From Candidatus Latescibacterota bacterium (GTDB taxonomy: Bacteria > JAAXHH01 > JABIQT01): a stretch of 8,085 nucleotides of DNA. The notes beneath the pieces are model-generated. The model had not been told where the DNA came from and searched no databases. It saw nothing but the letters and a program-made list of their open reading frames with translations. The translations under genes were made by a program, and so were the position numbers. The stretch is from the NCBI GenBank assembly GCA_018667995.1, contig JABIQT010000516.1, positions 1 to 8,085 on the forward strand, written 5' to 3'. Below, in pieces: positions 6,640-8,085 of this stretch (positions are counted from its first letter, which is position 1; each line of letters starts with the position of its first letter).

Positions 6640-7722
6640 ATGCACGCGAAATTCGTCAGATCTGAACCTTCCGGCCTTGTCCGAGTGGGTGCCATAACGG
6701 GTGCTGGTGGGCATCTGTTTGGTATCTGGGGAAACGGAATGAATCCCCCAGCGGGCAATATCAGATCAACGGGGATGCTCTTGACCCACGTCTGGTGTTT
6801 AAAACCTGAAATGCGGCAGCGTGTCGCCGAGCAGTTTTCGGGGGTTCAAGTTGTTGACGATCCTACGGATATGCTCGAGCATATTGAAGGATTCTTCCTT
6901 GATGATATCAACGCCATTTCTGTGTATCCCCAGCTCGTCAGACCCTTTCTTCAGGCTGGAATTCCCACTTACGTGAACCGTCCATTCGCTACGTCCCTGT
7001 CAAAAGGCCAGGAAATGGTCGATCTGGCGAAGACGACCGGAACTCCCTTGCTTTCATCATCGACTTGGGAATTCACGGAGAGTGTCGGCGATCTGAGAGC
7101 CAAGGCAGCGGATCTTCCCGATATTAAGGGCTACGTGGCCCACAATTCCATGAGTGATTATTACACCCATGGACTGCATGGTGTGTGGTATATTCACGCC
7201 GTCTTACGGGATGAAATACGAAATGGCCGCGGTAGAATGACGGCTGCAGCGTATCATACGCCTGATTGGCGAAAGCCCGGTGGACAGGTGGTCTACGAGC
7301 ATGAACATCCCGAGCAGCCTTACTACGGTTCACTGCAGTTGATCTCAGGCGCAGACGGTCAAGCTTACATGAGGATCTTCGGTGATAATAAGGGCGATGC
7401 TGAAGGTAAAATACCTGGCAGACCTGGTTTTTTTCAGTACAATACATGGAATGCCATGCAGCTTGTAATACAGGAGATGTTTGAGACTGGCATCTCTCCT
7501 GAGAGCGGTGATGATCTCATGGAGAAGCTGGCCATGTTTCTGCTTCCGTTCTATTCGGCATTAGAAGAAGGTGGTAATCTCGCGAAACGTGATTCACTGG
7601 ACGATTGGGAACTGCCACCTCCTTGCGAGGCGTTGAAGAGAAATGGTGAACCTACAGACAGTGCATTTCAGATCATGTACACGGAGTCGGAGTTGTCTCG
7701 GCTTGCAGAACAAATGGCTTAA
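6640..7722 (+). CDS. Gfo/Idh/MocA-family oxidoreductase-like protein
   Basis: A 360-residue protein of the Gfo/Idh/MocA fold, whose members usually oxidise or reduce sugars, inositols or their derivatives with NAD(P). The N-terminal Rossmann segment is LVRVGAITGAGGHLFGIWG (residues 13-31); its glycines fit dinucleotide binding, although the spacing is unusual. The family landmark normally reading Glu-Lys-Pro is here NRPFATSLSKGQEMVDLA (113-130), so the catalytic Lys is Arg114. Downstream, SSSTWEFTE (139-147) and the helix HGLHGVWYIHAVL (177-189) occupy the place of the family's G-x-H segment, with His180 as the candidate catalytic His. The C-terminal domain ends with the helix LMEKLAMFLLPFYSALEEGG. 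I chose ATG 6640 because AGGA lies 7 nt upstream (ACAGGAAGCTATC); in-frame starts at 6598 (TTG) and 6622 (ATG) lack a comparable site. It is divergent from the PhyH-type gene, so both may act on one compound. Enzymatic activity is not assured, given the changed lysine. Confidence 0.85.
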   Translation: MHAKFVRSEPSGLVRVGAITGAGGHLFGIWGNGMNPPAGNIRSTGMLLTHVWCLKPEMRQRVAEQFSGVQVVDDPTDMLEHIEGFFLDDINAISVYPQLVRPFLQAGIPTYVNRPFATSLSKGQEMVDLAKTTGTPLLSSSTWEFTESVGDLRAKAADLPDIKGYVAHNSMSDYYTHGLHGVWYIHAVLRDEIRNGRGRMTAAAYHTPDWRKPGGQVVYEHEHPEQPYYGSLQLISGADGQAYMRIFGDNKGDAEGKIPGRPGFFQYNTWNAMQLVIQEMFETGISPESGDDLMEKLAMFLLPFYSALEEGGNLAKRDSLDDWELPPPCEALKRNGEPTDSAFQIMYTESELSRLAEQMA

Positions 7723-7752
7723 GGCGAACTGGATTATCTGGAAGTACCCTCC

Positions 7753-7767
7753 TATAATAGGAAAGGA
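7753..7767 (+). promoter_or_regulatory. TATAAT box and ribosome binding site ahead of the exported-protein gene
   Basis: TATAAT (7753-7758) lies inside the small dyad TCCTA-TAA-TAGGA, and AAAGGA (7762-7767) sits 8 nt before ATG 7776. The ribosome site clearly supports the ATG. The TATAAT is a perfect -10 hexamer but has a poor -35 (TGGATT, 7730-7735). If used, transcription would start near the ribosome site, so it may not serve this ATG; read-through from the Gfo/Idh gene is an alternative. Confidence 0.4.
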
Positions 7768-7775
7768 ATATCAGC

Positions 7776-8085
7776 ATGACTCTCGGACGAATCGCACTCT
7801 CATAATTGATAGCAGTCCTCACGCTTGCCTTCTCCTCTCCCGCTGATGCCTGGGACGGAGAACGGAAAGGGTTTCTAATCGCGCTGGGAGCGGGGATAGG
7901 ATTTACGTCTACGGCGCAGACCAAGCCGTTTGTGGATGATGGATCAGGAAGAGTTCGTGGATTTGATCCGCCGCGTGATTTCAGCCCGCTGATTGGTGGG
8001 GATTTCCAGATCGGTTACGCCCCCAACAACAACTTCGATCTATTCCTGTTCACCAATAACTCCTGGATGGATATCAATATAATTG
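7776..8085 (+). pseudogene. Exported beta-barrel-like protein with an in-frame stop in its signal peptide (C-terminus cut by window edge)
   Basis: ATG 7776, with AAAGGA at 8 nt, encodes MTLGRIALS and then TAA at 7803-7805. In the same frame the codons continue open to the window edge: LIAVLTLAFSSPADA, then WDGERKGFLIALGAGIGFTS and so on. Read through the stop, residues 1-25 form a textbook signal peptide: Arg in the n-region, a hydrophobic core, and an Ala-Asp-Ala cleavage site before Trp. The mature part has alternating Gly/aromatic strands (GFLIALGAGIGFTS; FQIGYAPNNNFDLFLF), as in outer-membrane beta-barrel proteins, so it probably sits in the outer membrane. A TTA or TTG leucine codon at the stop position would restore the core, so one base change could explain it. 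Alternatives are a start at TTG 7806, directly after the stop (which would remove the charged n-region and has no ribosome site), or a sequencing error. I do not recognise the specific family. It starts 53 bp after the Gfo/Idh gene. Confidence 0.6.

Noticed and set aside
7124-7447. 107-codon minus-strand open frame
   Set aside because: It is antisense to the Gfo/Idh-family gene, and its Arg/His/Tyr-rich translation looks like a shadow frame.

Overview
The window reads as chromosomal DNA of a free-living, Gram-negative bacterium. A Lol lipoprotein-export permease and a probable outer-membrane beta-barrel protein imply an outer membrane. Base composition looks roughly balanced, Shine-Dalgarno sequences are present before several genes, and RF2 carries a classical programmed +1 frameshift. 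The prfB, lysS, lolC/E order, next to a phytanoyl-CoA-dioxygenase-like enzyme and a Gfo/Idh/MocA-like protein, recalls uncultivated FCB-group lineages (Latescibacterota/Gemmatimonadota-like). That placement is inference from gene content only.

Left part (1-4971), all on the minus strand: radC (4971-4273), then prfB (4030-2926, including the frameshifted start), then lysS (2693-1179), then a LolC/LolE-family permease (1166 to the window edge, C-terminus missing). lysS and the permease are only 12 bp apart and are probably co-transcribed. lysS has its own sigma70-like promoter (TTGACA, 18 bp, TATATT) in the 232 bp gap behind prfB. This block is housekeeping: DNA metabolism (RadC), translation termination (RF2), tRNA charging (LysRS) and envelope lipoprotein sorting (Lol).

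Middle (4972-5637): about 670 bp without a confident gene. It holds a possible 62-residue ORF on the minus strand (5488-5300), a 10-bp-stem inverted repeat (5523-5556) and a 12-bp palindrome (5121-5132).

Right part (5638-7722): a divergent pair, a phytanoyl-CoA-dioxygenase-type Fe(II)/2-oxoglutarate enzyme (minus) and a Gfo/Idh/MocA-family protein (plus). They share a 210 bp control region with two perfect inverted repeats, each lying on a predicted -10 box. This suggests local regulation of a small catabolic or modification module. The Gfo/Idh-like protein has Asn-Arg-Pro where the family normally has Glu-Lys-Pro.

Right edge (7776-8085): the start of a signal-peptide-bearing, beta-barrel-like exported protein. 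An in-frame TAA interrupts its signal peptide at codon 10, so it is a nonsense-inactivated gene, a gene re-initiating at the adjacent TTG, or a sequencing error. I see no transposase, CRISPR array, tRNA or rRNA. No wholly new multi-gene system is evident; the most unusual points are the divergent module and the interrupted exported protein.
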